Source of the DNA: Thermoanaerobaculia bacterium
GTDB taxonomy: Bacteria > Acidobacteriota > Thermoanaerobaculia > Multivoradales > Multivoraceae
Direction: 5' to 3'
DNA length: 64,000 nucleotides
Assembly: GCA_022822365.1 (NCBI GenBank)
Contig: JAJEBV010000041.1
Location: forward strand, 1-64,000
Below are positions 36,405-44,702 of the stretch, piece after piece (position 1 is the first letter of the stretch; every line of letters starts with the position of its first letter). The notes beneath the pieces are model-generated. The model searched no databases, was not told where the DNA came from, and was given only the letters and a program-made list of their open reading frames with translations. A program made the translations under genes and the position numbers.

Positions 36405-37109
36405 TCAGGGCGTACGGGTCACGTCGCCGGTGATCCGAATCCCCGCGCCGGCGATGCCGTACTTGCGGTTCAACTGGATGAGGATCGAGGTCAGGGCCTC
36501 GGCCGCGGCGGCATTGTCGAGTGGACCCGCATGCCAGCCGCGCATCCCCAGCGCCTCGATCAGTTCGATGACCTCGGCGCGGGCGGCCGGGTCGTCGCCG
36601 GTGACCAGGACATCGCAGGCGACGGCATCGTCCTCGCGCAGATGGGCGGCGCCGACGTTCTGGAAGGCGGAAACGACTCGCACACTCGGACCGACGGCCT
36701 GTTGGGCGATGACCGCGGCGCAGCCCTCCTCGGGAAGCTGCACCCGCGCGACCTTCGGCGGCACGAGCGGCACCGTGCAGTCGACCAGGATCTTGCCCTG
36801 GAGCGCGTCGCGCACCGCCTCCAGGGTGGCGCGCTGGAAGGCATACGGCACGGTCAGCACGACGAGGTCGCCCTCTTCGGCGGCGCTCAGGTTGTCCGTA
36901 CCGCGTACGGTCGCCGGCAGGCCCAGGCCCCGGAGCTGGTCGTTCACGTCCTCGGCCGAGCCTGCGCCCTTCTCGCGCGAACGCGATCCGATGACGATCG
37001 GGTAGCCGGCCGCCGCCCAGCGCCGGGCGAGACCGCCGCCCAGGTCGCCGGTCGCGCCGAGCATGGCGAGCGTGGGTAGGGAGTTGGTGCCTGGCTGATT
37101 GTCTGACAT
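36405..37109 (-). CDS. npdG: NADPH-dependent F420 reductase (NpdG/Fno-like)
   Basis: A 234-residue Rossmann-fold enzyme that exchanges hydride between NADPH and F420. The dinucleotide site is MLGATGDLGGGLARRWAAAG, followed by VIGSRSREKG, whose Ser/Arg pair suits NADP(H). GDLVVLTVPYAFQRATLE and GTDNLSAAEEGD are typical of the family. It lies 86 bases before cofE and probably heads the F420 operon, linking the cofactor to the NADPH pool. Confidence 0.9.
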   Translation of the reverse strand: MSDNQPGTNSLPTLAMLGATGDLGGGLARRWAAAGYPIVIGSRSREKGAGSAEDVNDQLRGLGLPATVRGTDNLSAAEEGDLVVLTVPYAFQRATLEAVRDALQGKILVDCTVPLVPPKVARVQLPEEGCAAVIAQQAVGPSVRVVSAFQNVGAAHLREDDAVACDVLVTGDDPAARAEVIELIEALGMRGWHAGPLDNAAAAEALTSILIQLNRKYGIAGAGIRITGDVTRTP

Positions 37110-37208
37110 GACGGTTCCCGTGAGTTGCCGTGGCGCTCTTCGCCTCGTGCAAGACCTGCGATGCGAGGGCGGCGATCGTACACCGCCCGGATCCGGCGCC
37201 GCCCGCGT

Positions 37209-38006
37209 CTATTTGTGCCGGCGGTGGAGCGCCACGGTATCCACTTCCCGCTTGCGCTCCCACCAGTTCTGGTAGAGGTCGAGCGCGAACATCAGAAGCA
37301 GGATGAAGATGACGATCCACTGCGGGATGTACGGAGTGGGGGCGCCGTTGACGACCATGTGCGCGCTGTGGCCCGCTTCGAGGATCAGCACGAAGCCGAT
37401 CAGCAGCAGGACGAACAGGCCGAGGATCTCGAACTCGGGGTTCGAACTCAGGAAACGCGAGATCGGGCCGGCGAAGACCAGCATCAAGGCCACGGAGATC
37501 AGCACCGAGCCAACCATGACGGCAAAGATGTCCGTCATGCCGACGACGGTGAGGATCGAATCGACCGAAAAGATGAGGTTCATGCCGACGATCAGGGCCA
37601 CGACCTCGGCGAAGCGGTTCGCCTTTGCGACTTCGTGCTCGACCGCCTTCAGCTTGACGCGGAGCTCCTTGACGCCCTTCCAGATCAGGAACAGACCGCC
37701 GATCACGAGAACCAGGGACTTGCCGTCCACGGTCCCGGCCATCTCCACGCCGAGGAACGTCCCGTCGAAGCGCCAGAGTTCGGTCGTGGCCGCCCCCAGC
37801 ACCAGGCTCAGGATCAGCAGCAGCACGATGCGGAGCGCCATCGCCAGGACCAGGCCGAGCTGGATCGCCTGCCTGCGCCTCGCCTCCGGCAGCTTGTTCG
37901 CGATGATCGTGATGATGATCAGGTTGTCGGCGCCGAGCGCGATCTGGATCAGCGTGACCGAGAAGAGGGCCGCCCAGAAGGCCGGCTGCGCCACGAGCTC
38001 CATCAC
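37209..38006 (-). CDS. TerC family membrane protein
   Basis: A 265-residue integral membrane protein with about seven helices. TerC motifs are LGADNLIIITIIANKLPE near the N-terminus and NLIFSVDSILTVVGMTD in the middle, each with the acidic residues thought to bind metal. TerC proteins are linked to tellurite resistance or, in some bacteria, Mn2+ export at the secretion machinery. GTG (38006) and ATG (38003) starts are adjacent. It is divergent from the GST gene. Confidence 0.9.
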   Translation of the reverse strand: MMELVAQPAFWAALFSVTLIQIALGADNLIIITIIANKLPEARRRQAIQLGLVLAMALRIVLLLILSLVLGAATTELWRFDGTFLGVEMAGTVDGKSLVLVIGGLFLIWKGVKELRVKLKAVEHEVAKANRFAEVVALIVGMNLIFSVDSILTVVGMTDIFAVMVGSVLISVALMLVFAGPISRFLSSNPEFEILGLFVLLLIGFVLILEAGHSAHMVVNGAPTPYIPQWIVIFILLLMFALDLYQNWWERKREVDTVALHRRHK

Positions 38007-38118
38007 GAGACGTGCGCTCGCGGCGTTGCGTTCCTGCGGCGCAAGCCCCTAGACTCTGCGCCCATCGTCTTCCGTGCCTCGACCATCAGCAGCCAACCTC
38101 CAGGAGATGTCCTGAGCC

Positions 38119-38730
38119 ATGAAGCTACACGAAGCCGCCACCGCCCCTAACTGCCGCCGCGTTCGCATCTTCCTGGCCGAGAAGGGCATCGAGGTTCCCG
38201 TCGTGCCCGTCGACCTGGGCCAGGCGGAGAACCGCCAGGAGCCCTTCCGGCAGAAGAACCCGATGGGCCGCGTGCCGGTGCTCGAGCTCGACGACGGCAC
38301 GTTCATCGCGGAATCGGTCGCGATCTGCCGCTACTTCGAGCAGTTGCAGCCCGAGCCCGTTCTGATGGGTGGCAGCGACCCGGAAGAGGCGGCCCGCATC
38401 GAGATGTGGCAGCGGCGGATGGAACTCGAGATCGCCCTGCCGATCATGCAGGTCTTCCGCAACACTCACCCGTACTTCGCGGACCGCATCGACCAGTACG
38501 CGGACTACGGCGAGGGTCAGCGCAGCCACGCCACCAAGCGGCTGGAGTGGCTGGACAGGGAGCTTGCCGACCGGGAGTTTGTGGCGGGCGACGCGTACTC
38601 GATCGCCGACATCACGGCCCAGATCGGCATCGACTTCGGCCGGGTGACCAAGTTCAAGGTCACCGAGGAGACGCCGAACCTCCTGCGCTGGCACCAGGCG
38701 GTGTCGGCGCGGCCGAGCGCGAAGGCGTAA
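38119..38730 (+). CDS. Glutathione S-transferase family protein
   Basis: A 203-residue protein with an N-terminal thioredoxin-like domain (KLHEAATAPNCRRVRIFLAE, then NPMGRVPVLELDDGTFIAES, where the cis-Pro and the Glu-Ser glutathione site are visible) and a helical C-terminal domain with FVAGDAYSIADITAQIGIDF. Likely cytoplasmic detoxification or conjugation; substrate unknown. It stands alone between divergent and convergent neighbours. Confidence 0.92.
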   Translation: MKLHEAATAPNCRRVRIFLAEKGIEVPVVPVDLGQAENRQEPFRQKNPMGRVPVLELDDGTFIAESVAICRYFEQLQPEPVLMGGSDPEEAARIEMWQRRMELEIALPIMQVFRNTHPYFADRIDQYADYGEGQRSHATKRLEWLDRELADREFVAGDAYSIADITAQIGIDFGRVTKFKVTEETPNLLRWHQAVSARPSAKA

Positions 38731-38739
38731 CTTCACCGG

Positions 38740-39999
38740 CTAGCGACAGAGCTGGGCCGCCTGGGTCTCCAACTCCTCGCGGAACTCGGGCGCGGCGATC
38801 CGGATCAGCCGCCGCGCTCGTTCGACGCCGTCCAGCGCGCGGACCTCGGCGACGCCGTACTCGGTGACGAAGAAGTCGGCGTCGGTGCGCAGCGCCGTGG
38901 CGGCGTGCTCGGGCGGCAGCGCCGGGACGATGCGGGAGAACCTGCCGCCGCCCGCGGTCGCCTCGAGGGCGACGATCGAACGTCCGCCGGCCGACATCCG
39001 GGCGCCTCGCATGAAGTCGACGGCGCCCCCGGTGCCGCTGATCTGGCGGCCGCGGACCATCTCCGAGTTCACTTGGCCGAAGAGGTCCACCTCGACCGCG
39101 GAGTTCAGGGCCACGAAGTTGTCCAGCCTGGCGATCACCCGCACGTCGTGGGTGTAGTCGACGGTGCGCAGGTCGATCAGATCGCAGCGCCTCGCCCAGT
39201 CGTATAGCGCGGGTGAACCGAGGACCATGGCCGCGACGAGACGTCCCCTGTCGATCGTCTTGCGGGCGCCCGTGAGAGCGCCCGCTTCCACGAGGCCCTT
39301 CACGCCGTCCGACAGCAGGCCCGAGTGAAAGCCAAGGTCGCGGTGGCCGTGCAAGGCAGCCAGGACCGCGCCCGGGATCGCGCCGACGCCGGTCTCGATG
39401 CAGTCGCCGTCGCGGATCAGTTCCGCGACCAGTGCGCCGATGCGCTCCGCCACGGGACTGGTGCGACTGGCCAGCATGGCCGGTTCGACGTCGGTCTCGA
39501 CCACGTAGTCGAAGCGGTCCACCGGCACCGTCGGAGCGCCTGGCAGGCGTGGCAGGGCCCGGTTCCACTCGGCGACGAAAGGAATCTCCGGGCGCCCCAG
39601 CAGTGCCGGCAGAAACCCGGCGCCGATGCCGAGCGAGCAGTCGCCGTTCCCGTCCGGCGGCGTGAACTGAGCGATCGCCAGGTCGAACGGCGCCGCCAGA
39701 AGATCGTCCCAGACGTGCCGGTACTGCATCGGCACGAAACGGACGGAACCGGCCTCGAATCCGGCGCGCATCTCCGGCGTGACGAAGAAGCTCCGCACCG
39801 TCGAGCCGGCCCAGGGTGCGAGCGTCGGCGAGGAGATGCCGGGAATGCGGGTAACCGTGAACTCCACGCCGGCGGTCGCCTCCGGCTGGGCATGCAGTGC
39901 CGCGGCGATTCCGCGAGGCTCGTTGCAGCCGCCCAGGACGGCGACCTTCATGCCGGGGCGGAGCAGTGCGCCGACCTGTTCGGGAGCGAGCTTCCTCAT
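38740..39999 (-). CDS. Acetyl-CoA hydrolase/transferase family protein (4-hydroxybutyrate CoA-transferase-like)
   Basis: A 419-residue CoA-transferase. Family signs are the ALNSAVEVDLFGQVNSE segment with the active-site Glu, GTGGAVDFMRGARMSAGG, and the C-terminal DADFFVTEYGVAEVRALDG. Such enzymes move CoA between acetyl-CoA and 4-hydroxybutyrate, butyrate or similar acids. The frame opens at 40227, but MRKLAPEQV at 39999 fits the family N-terminus and has aggaag just upstream. The upstream extension runs into the DUF5615 gene and is unlikely to be used. Confidence 0.88.
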   Translation of the reverse strand: MRKLAPEQVGALLRPGMKVAVLGGCNEPRGIAAALHAQPEATAGVEFTVTRIPGISSPTLAPWAGSTVRSFFVTPEMRAGFEAGSVRFVPMQYRHVWDDLLAAPFDLAIAQFTPPDGNGDCSLGIGAGFLPALLGRPEIPFVAEWNRALPRLPGAPTVPVDRFDYVVETDVEPAMLASRTSPVAERIGALVAELIRDGDCIETGVGAIPGAVLAALHGHRDLGFHSGLLSDGVKGLVEAGALTGARKTIDRGRLVAAMVLGSPALYDWARRCDLIDLRTVDYTHDVRVIARLDNFVALNSAVEVDLFGQVNSEMVRGRQISGTGGAVDFMRGARMSAGGRSIVALEATAGGGRFSRIVPALPPEHAATALRTDADFFVTEYGVAEVRALDGVERARRLIRIAAPEFREELETQAAQLCR

Positions 40000-40024
40000 C
40001 GCGCGCCGTAGCGTAGCGGCGTAC

Positions 40025-40351
40025 TCAGCCCTCGACGCGATGAATGCGATGTTCGGTGTCGGCAGACAGAAGAGCGACCACCTTCCCAACCAGGGGTCGC
40101 AGTTCCTGCAAGCGGGTGCGCCGAGCGATAATGATGACGACGGGGATCGGGAGCTCCTGGACGTTCTGCTCGAACTCGAAACCCCGGTCAACCGTGACGA
40201 GGGCTCCGAAGCCGCGGTCCGCGGCAAGGCGCAGGAGGCGCCCGTTCAGGTAGCCCGCCCAACCCATCTGCCGCACCGTGTGTATCTCGAAGGACTCGGG
40301 GAACGCCGCCCCGAGTCGCCTTGGGACGGATTCGTCGAGTAGCACCTTCAC
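40025..40351 (-). CDS. DUF5615 PIN-like toxin candidate
   Basis: A 108-residue protein with the DUF5615 pattern: [17 protein letters not shown] at the N-terminus, HTVRQMGWAGYLNGRLLRLA and VTVDRGFEFEQN. The family is a divergent PIN-type nuclease fold with the acidic residues D6/E7 and the VDRG Asp. It overlaps the upstream DUF433 gene by four bases; DUF433-DUF5615 pairs are predicted toxin-antitoxin modules. Confidence 0.88.
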   Translation of the reverse strand: MKVLLDESVPRRLGAAFPESFEIHTVRQMGWAGYLNGRLLRLAADRGFGALVTVDRGFEFEQNVQELPIPVVIIIARRTRLQELRPLVGKVVALLSADTEHRIHRVEG

Positions 40352-40614
40352 TCGACGTCGCGCATCAGTTGCGCCGTCATCTGTTCGAGCAGCGCGACGG
40401 CCTGCTCCCGCTTAACCGTGGGGAAGTCGTCCAGAAACTCGTCGAGCCGGTCACCGGCCTCGAGATGCTCCATCAGGATCCTCACGGGAACTCGCGTTCC
40501 CATGAAGACGGGTGTTCCGCCCAGAATGCCGGGATTCCTGTCGATGACTCTCGCGGCGCCCTCAGACGCCACTCCGGTCACGGGAGTTCCTGGTTCTCGT
40601 CGCTGTTCGTGCAC
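40348..40614 (-). CDS. DUF433 antitoxin-like protein
   Basis: An 88-residue protein with the DUF433 core: [20 protein letters not shown] then [20 protein letters not shown]. The family has a winged helix-turn-helix fold and usually partners DUF5615 as antitoxin. The frame is open to 40908, but the GTG at 40614 is preceded by aaggag ten bases upstream and gives a normal length. It is divergent from the sigma-fusion gene, sharing a 143-base region with inverted repeats that it might bind. Confidence 0.85.
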   Translation of the reverse strand: MHEQRREPGTPVTGVASEGAARVIDRNPGILGGTPVFMGTRVPVRILMEHLEAGDRLDEFLDDFPTVKREQAVALLEQMTAQLMRDVE

Positions 40615-40655
40615 GGTCCTCGGGCTCCTTGAGGCATCCTGGATTGTATCGCTGC

Positions 40656-40699
40656 CTCTCAGCAAGAGAGAGCACGGAGTTCCGTGCACCACCTGGTGC
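40656..40699. promoter_or_regulatory. Three consecutive inverted repeats in a divergent promoter region
   Basis: Between the DUF433 gene and the sigma-fusion gene lie ctctc-agcaa-gagag (40656-40670), gcacgga-gt-tccgtgc (40672-40687) and gcacca-cc-tggtgc (40686-40699). The second and third share two bases. This could be an operator for the antitoxin-like protein, a site for the sigma-fusion itself, or a structured leader about 60 bases ahead of the sigma-fusion start. No convincing -35/-10 pair with normal spacing was found. Confidence 0.5.
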
Positions 40700-40757
40700 G
40701 ACGTGGACGCCAAGGGCGGTCGGATGGCATCATCGTTCGAACTCAAGCAGCACGAGC

Positions 40758-43700
40758 ATGGATGAGAGTGCCCCCGATCCGAGAACAGCATCCGATGCCT
40801 TGAAAGCCCGCCAACCCGGCGTCGAGGCGGAAATGGCTGCGTGGGTCGGGGCAATGCTGAAGGCGCTAAGGCGCTCTCACGAGTTCGCGAGGATGGCTGA
40901 ACGGGCACGGGCTCTCCTGGCGAGGGCTCGCGATCGGTCGAGTCGCCTGGGTGCCGAAGTCGAGAGGTACAGCGAGGAGCTTCCGGCGATCAAGGCCACG
41001 GCGGCATGCCTTGAAGAGGAGGTCCCGACGCTGATCGCCGAGTTGGGCTTCAGCGCTTCCGACATCTGCCGGCTGGTCGATCTGGTCGAGCTGATCGACA
41101 ACCGCTTCCGGCGCAGCGAGCGCGACATCAGCCGCGCCCAGGCGGCGCTTGAGCGCGAGCGCAACGAGAAGCTCAAGGCGCTGCACTGCCGGCGCATCCA
41201 GAAGTACCGCGAGGCGATGCGAGCGCTCGAGACGCGCTACTCGACCACCCAGGGTGAGTTGCGGGCGCTGGTGGCGAAGGTCAACGACGGAGCGGCGGCG
41301 AGCGAGCGTGCCAGGAAGCAGTTCATCATGTCGAACCTCCGCCTGGTCGTGTGGACCGCGAAGAAGTACACGAACCGAGGCCTCCAGTTACAGGACCTCA
41401 TTCAGGAGGGAAACCTCGGCCTGATGAAGGCGGTGGAGAAGTTCGAGTACCGCCGCGGCTACAAGTTCTCGACCTACGCCACCTGGTGGATCCGCCAAGC
41501 CGTCGTGCGGGCCATCGCCAATCAGTCGCGGACGATCCGCATCCCCGTCCACATGATCGAGAACATCAACAAGCTCACCCGCACGTCGCGTTCGCTGGTG
41601 CGGGAACTTGGCCGCGAACCGACGGCCGAGGAAATCGGCGAGCACATGCACCTGCCCGCCTCCAAGGTGCGGAAGATCATCAGGATTGCTCAGGCGCCGG
41701 TGTCGCTGGAGAGTCCGGTCGGCGAAGAGGAGGATTCTCATCTCGGCGACTTGATCGAGGACGGAGACGCGCCGTCGCCGCTCGATGACCTCGTCGCCGC
41801 CGACCAGCGCGAACAGATCGGCAAGGCGCTGCGCTCGCTGTCGCCGCGCGAGGAGCTGGTACTGCGAATGCGCTTTGGTGTCGGGGAGGGAACCGAGCAC
41901 ACCCTGGCGGAGGTCGGCAAGACACTCGGCGTCACGCGTGAGCGGATTCGGCAGATCGAGTCCAAGGCGCTGGGAAAGCTCCGCCACCCGGACCGGGTGA
42001 AGAAGCCGCGTCCCTTTCTAGACGACGGCGTCAGTGGCAGCGGCAGGAGTCGGCCGCCAGGGAAGCAAGCAGAGCGAGACATCCGGTCTCTCGTCAAGCG
42101 AGCGGAGCCAGTGACCCTCATCTCGGAGAAGGCCGAGGTTCCCCGCGCAGAGGAGGCAGGCGCCGATCTGGATCTTCCAGGCTTGTACGACGCCGAGATC
42201 CGCAGGGAGCCCTTGCTCGACAAGGATGGCGAAGTCGAGCTCGCGCGGGCGATCGAGGAGGCCGAGTGGTTGGTCTTTCAGGCCTTGGCCGGGCACCCTG
42301 ATCTGAGGACGCGCTTGCTTGCGTTGACCGAACTCGCTGACCGCGAGGACGCGGAAGGGCCGCTCTCGCAGTTGGTGGAGATCGAAGATCCGGTCGCGTT
42401 TCTCGACCAGAAGGGTAAGAAGCGGGTCGCGGAGCGGGTTGACGTGCTCGAGAAGATGAGGGCACTCGAAGATGAGTTCCGGCGAATCGACCGGCGGCGA
42501 CGCCAACTGGCCGAGCGGCTTCGACGGAAGCGTCTGAGACGGTCCGAGTTGGAGAAGCTCGTCGCAGCACTGGAGACCCGGGAGACCGATTCAACGACTC
42601 GCGAAGCGGCGGCCGTGAAGGGCCTTGTCCGCACGGAGGGCGCCGGTCTGGCGAGCCCGGGCTTCACCGAACGGGATTGGGTTCGCCTGCTCGACCTCTT
42701 GCGCGTCCCTGGCTCAACGTCCCTGGCAGCGTGTTCGATGGACCGGATCCGTCAACTGATCAGGAACCGGCACTCGCCGCGGCGGGAGGCCGAGGCTTCG
42801 CCCGATTCGATGAACGCGGATGGTCGGGCCCCGGCACTCCCTGCTGACCGGGTCAGCCGCGGACAGCTGCCGGAACCGCCGGATGACGAGTGCCGTGGGT
42901 GCCTGATCCGGGCACTTGGAGCGCTTGCGTCGGGCTCTGCCAGCGACCGGGCGATCCTCACCGATCTTCTTGTAAGCGTGCGTGCCTCCACTCGCGCGCC
43001 TGATCTTGTGGAGGAGGAGAGCTTGCCGCTGCCCGCGTGGGAGGACCCTCCCGATCCCGCGACCGGTCCGGAGATCGACGGTGACCACGGACCGGGAGTC
43101 GATCCGGCGGTGGAACCTGCAGCCCCTCCGCGCACCCGGAAGCCGGTTCGAGAACTCGGTGGGCGGCGGAAGCAGGGCGTAGTGCCGGCTGGCAAGCCAC
43201 AGCGGCGTGGCCCGCGGCCTCGCCCGTCGTTGCGCCCAGTCCTGGAGTGCCGCGAAGCCCCTGAAGGCTGGAGATACAACTTGTCGGTGTCCATCCCGGA
43301 CGGTTTGAACGTCCGGGCGGTGCTCTTCGACGGGACGGAACTGGACGTCCAGAACGGGAGCTGTGACTTGCCATCGTGCTGTGGCGTTCTGATCGTGAGG
43401 ACCGCCAGTAAAGGGGAGATTGAAGTGCCGCTGTTTGAGGAGAAAGCGCTCGTCTTCAGGACGGACACGGACTGGAGTATGGGCCGGTTGGCGCGCGGCG
43501 TCGGTCAAGGCCACTTTCTCGTGGTCGCCCCCGAAGAGTGGCGCCGAATCGGCGAGGCTCCGGTGGAGCCGGCGGCTTGCGGACGGGGCTTCCTGGCGCA
43601 CTACTTTCACTTCGAGGAGGACGACACGGTTGACGGCCCCGTGGGGTTCCGCGGACACGAACTCGACTCTGTCGGCCCTGGGTTCACACTCAGTGGTGTG

Positions 43701-44702
43701 CGGGTCTTCGACGACTCTTGCCATGGCGACCTTTTCCGAACGATCCCCGGCCTCTCCTGTGCCCCGGGGGTTCGGGAGGTTCGCGTCGGCTCCGAAGGCG
43801 ACGGTTCCTGGCCCGGCGAGACGTTCGACCCGAGCGAGAAGCACCTGGCGGAGGTTCTCGGCGGACGCCAAGGCCGTTTCTTCGTTCGCGTCTACGACGA
43901 CTCGGGCTTGCGCGACAGCGGTCAGTTCCGCCTTCTCGAGGGGCTCCGGGAGATCCGGGTCAACGGAGAGCCGTACTCCCGACGTACCGTGCTGCTGCCG
44001 AAGCCGACAGGCCACCGAGAAGCGAGGGTGCAGCTTCTCGCCACGGACCGGCACGAAGCCGGTGCTGCGTGGCGAGTTCGCCGTCTACCACCGGAACCGG
44101 ACGACGAGCAAGCCCTCTACAGGTTGGAGTCAGGTTTCGGCGCTGTGAGTGTTGAAGTCCGTCCGCCTCGAGTGTGGTGGCGGCTTCGGGAGGCGAAGGG
44201 TGAACCGGGTGGCTGGCGGGACCTCCGACTTGAGCTGAAGCGGCAGGACTTCCAGAGACTCGGCGAGGAGGGGCGGTGTTTGGAGGTTCGTTTCCCTCAA
44301 GCGATAAGGAGCGTCCGGGTCGGCTTCGATTCAGTGACGCGAAGGAGTTACCCTGCGGCTCTAGCTGGAGAATGGCGTGTCGTGCGGGCACCGTTGCGGG
44401 ACTTCCGGGACTATGCGGCGGCGGCTCGGCCCGCGGCGAGAGAGCGGGCGCTCCATACCCGGTTCGGGGATGTGACCATCAGGCCGCTGCGGATCTGGGA
44501 TGAGCCTCCGCCGTCGGCATGGATCCAACCCAAGCCCCGGGTCTGGCGACAGGTCGGCTACAGCCAAGGTGAGTTGGAAGAGGCCGGCCTGACGATTGCC
44601 GAGGCTCGGAGGCGGAAGATCTCCATCGAGGAAGGACGGGCCGAGGTGGAACAGGACAACGTCGATCGGTTGCGAGGGTGGCTTGACTCCCAACGAAGTT
44701 GA
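40758..44702 (+). CDS. RpoD-type sigma-70 core fused to a large C-terminal extension
   Basis: A 1314-residue protein. Residues 1-180 are helical; the last 50 align without gaps to the segment preceding region 2 of RpoD. Residues 182-430 are a near-complete sigma core: [18 protein letters not shown] and [17 protein letters not shown] (region 2.1-2.2), [14 protein letters not shown] (2.3-2.4), region 3, and [14 protein letters not shown] at 392-405 (4.2, -35 helix). Q247 matches RpoD Q437, but V250 replaces the T440 equivalent. Residues 473-530 resemble region 1.2 ([18 protein letters not shown]), here placed after region 4. Residues about 850-1250 are beta-rich and unrecognised. Residues 1267-1314 ([20 protein letters not shown]) resemble ribosomal L13e. 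Ordinary RpoD is about 600 residues. The ATG at 40758 is chosen over an upstream TTG at 40629; the ribosome site is weak. It overlaps the helicase gene. Confidence 0.85.
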   Translation: MDESAPDPRTASDALKARQPGVEAEMAAWVGAMLKALRRSHEFARMAERARALLARARDRSSRLGAEVERYSEELPAIKATAACLEEEVPTLIAELGFSASDICRLVDLVELIDNRFRRSERDISRAQAALERERNEKLKALHCRRIQKYREAMRALETRYSTTQGELRALVAKVNDGAAASERARKQFIMSNLRLVVWTAKKYTNRGLQLQDLIQEGNLGLMKAVEKFEYRRGYKFSTYATWWIRQAVVRAIANQSRTIRIPVHMIENINKLTRTSRSLVRELGREPTAEEIGEHMHLPASKVRKIIRIAQAPVSLESPVGEEEDSHLGDLIEDGDAPSPLDDLVAADQREQIGKALRSLSPREELVLRMRFGVGEGTEHTLAEVGKTLGVTRERIRQIESKALGKLRHPDRVKKPRPFLDDGVSGSGRSRPPGKQAERDIRSLVKRAEPVTLISEKAEVPRAEEAGADLDLPGLYDAEIRREPLLDKDGEVELARAIEEAEWLVFQALAGHPDLRTRLLALTELADREDAEGPLSQLVEIEDPVAFLDQKGKKRVAERVDVLEKMRALEDEFRRIDRRRRQLAERLRRKRLRRSELEKLVAALETRETDSTTREAAAVKGLVRTEGAGLASPGFTERDWVRLLDLLRVPGSTSLAACSMDRIRQLIRNRHSPRREAEASPDSMNADGRAPALPADRVSRGQLPEPPDDECRGCLIRALGALASGSASDRAILTDLLVSVRASTRAPDLVEEESLPLPAWEDPPDPATGPEIDGDHGPGVDPAVEPAAPPRTRKPVRELGGRRKQGVVPAGKPQRRGPRPRPSLRPVLECREAPEGWRYNLSVSIPDGLNVRAVLFDGTELDVQNGSCDLPSCCGVLIVRTASKGEIEVPLFEEKALVFRTDTDWSMGRLARGVGQGHFLVVAPEEWRRIGEAPVEPAACGRGFLAHYFHFEEDDTVDGPVGFRGHELDSVGPGFTLSGVRVFDDSCHGDLFRTIPGLSCAPGVREVRVGSEGDGSWPGETFDPSEKHLAEVLGGRQGRFFVRVYDDSGLRDSGQFRLLEGLREIRVNGEPYSRRTVLLPKPTGHREARVQLLATDRHEAGAAWRVRRLPPEPDDEQALYRLESGFGAVSVEVRPPRVWWRLREAKGEPGGWRDLRLELKRQDFQRLGEEGRCLEVRFPQAIRSVRVGFDSVTRRSYPAALAGEWRVVRAPLRDFRDYAAAARPAARERALHTRFGDVTIRPLRIWDEPPPSAWIQPKPRVWRQVGYSQGELEEAGLTIAEARRRKISIEEGRAEVEQDNVDRLRGWLDSQRS

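Noticed and set aside
40348-40908. A 186-codon version of the DUF433 gene
   Set aside because: The upstream extension is low-complexity, crosses the divergent promoter region and overlaps the sigma-fusion start. The GTG at 40614 has a good ribosome site and gives the family length.
40758-44702. Reading this gene as the ordinary housekeeping rpoD
   Set aside because: The length is more than double that of RpoD, 880 residues follow region 4, region 1.2 is not in its normal place, and the gene overlaps a helicase gene rather than dnaG or other rpoD neighbours.
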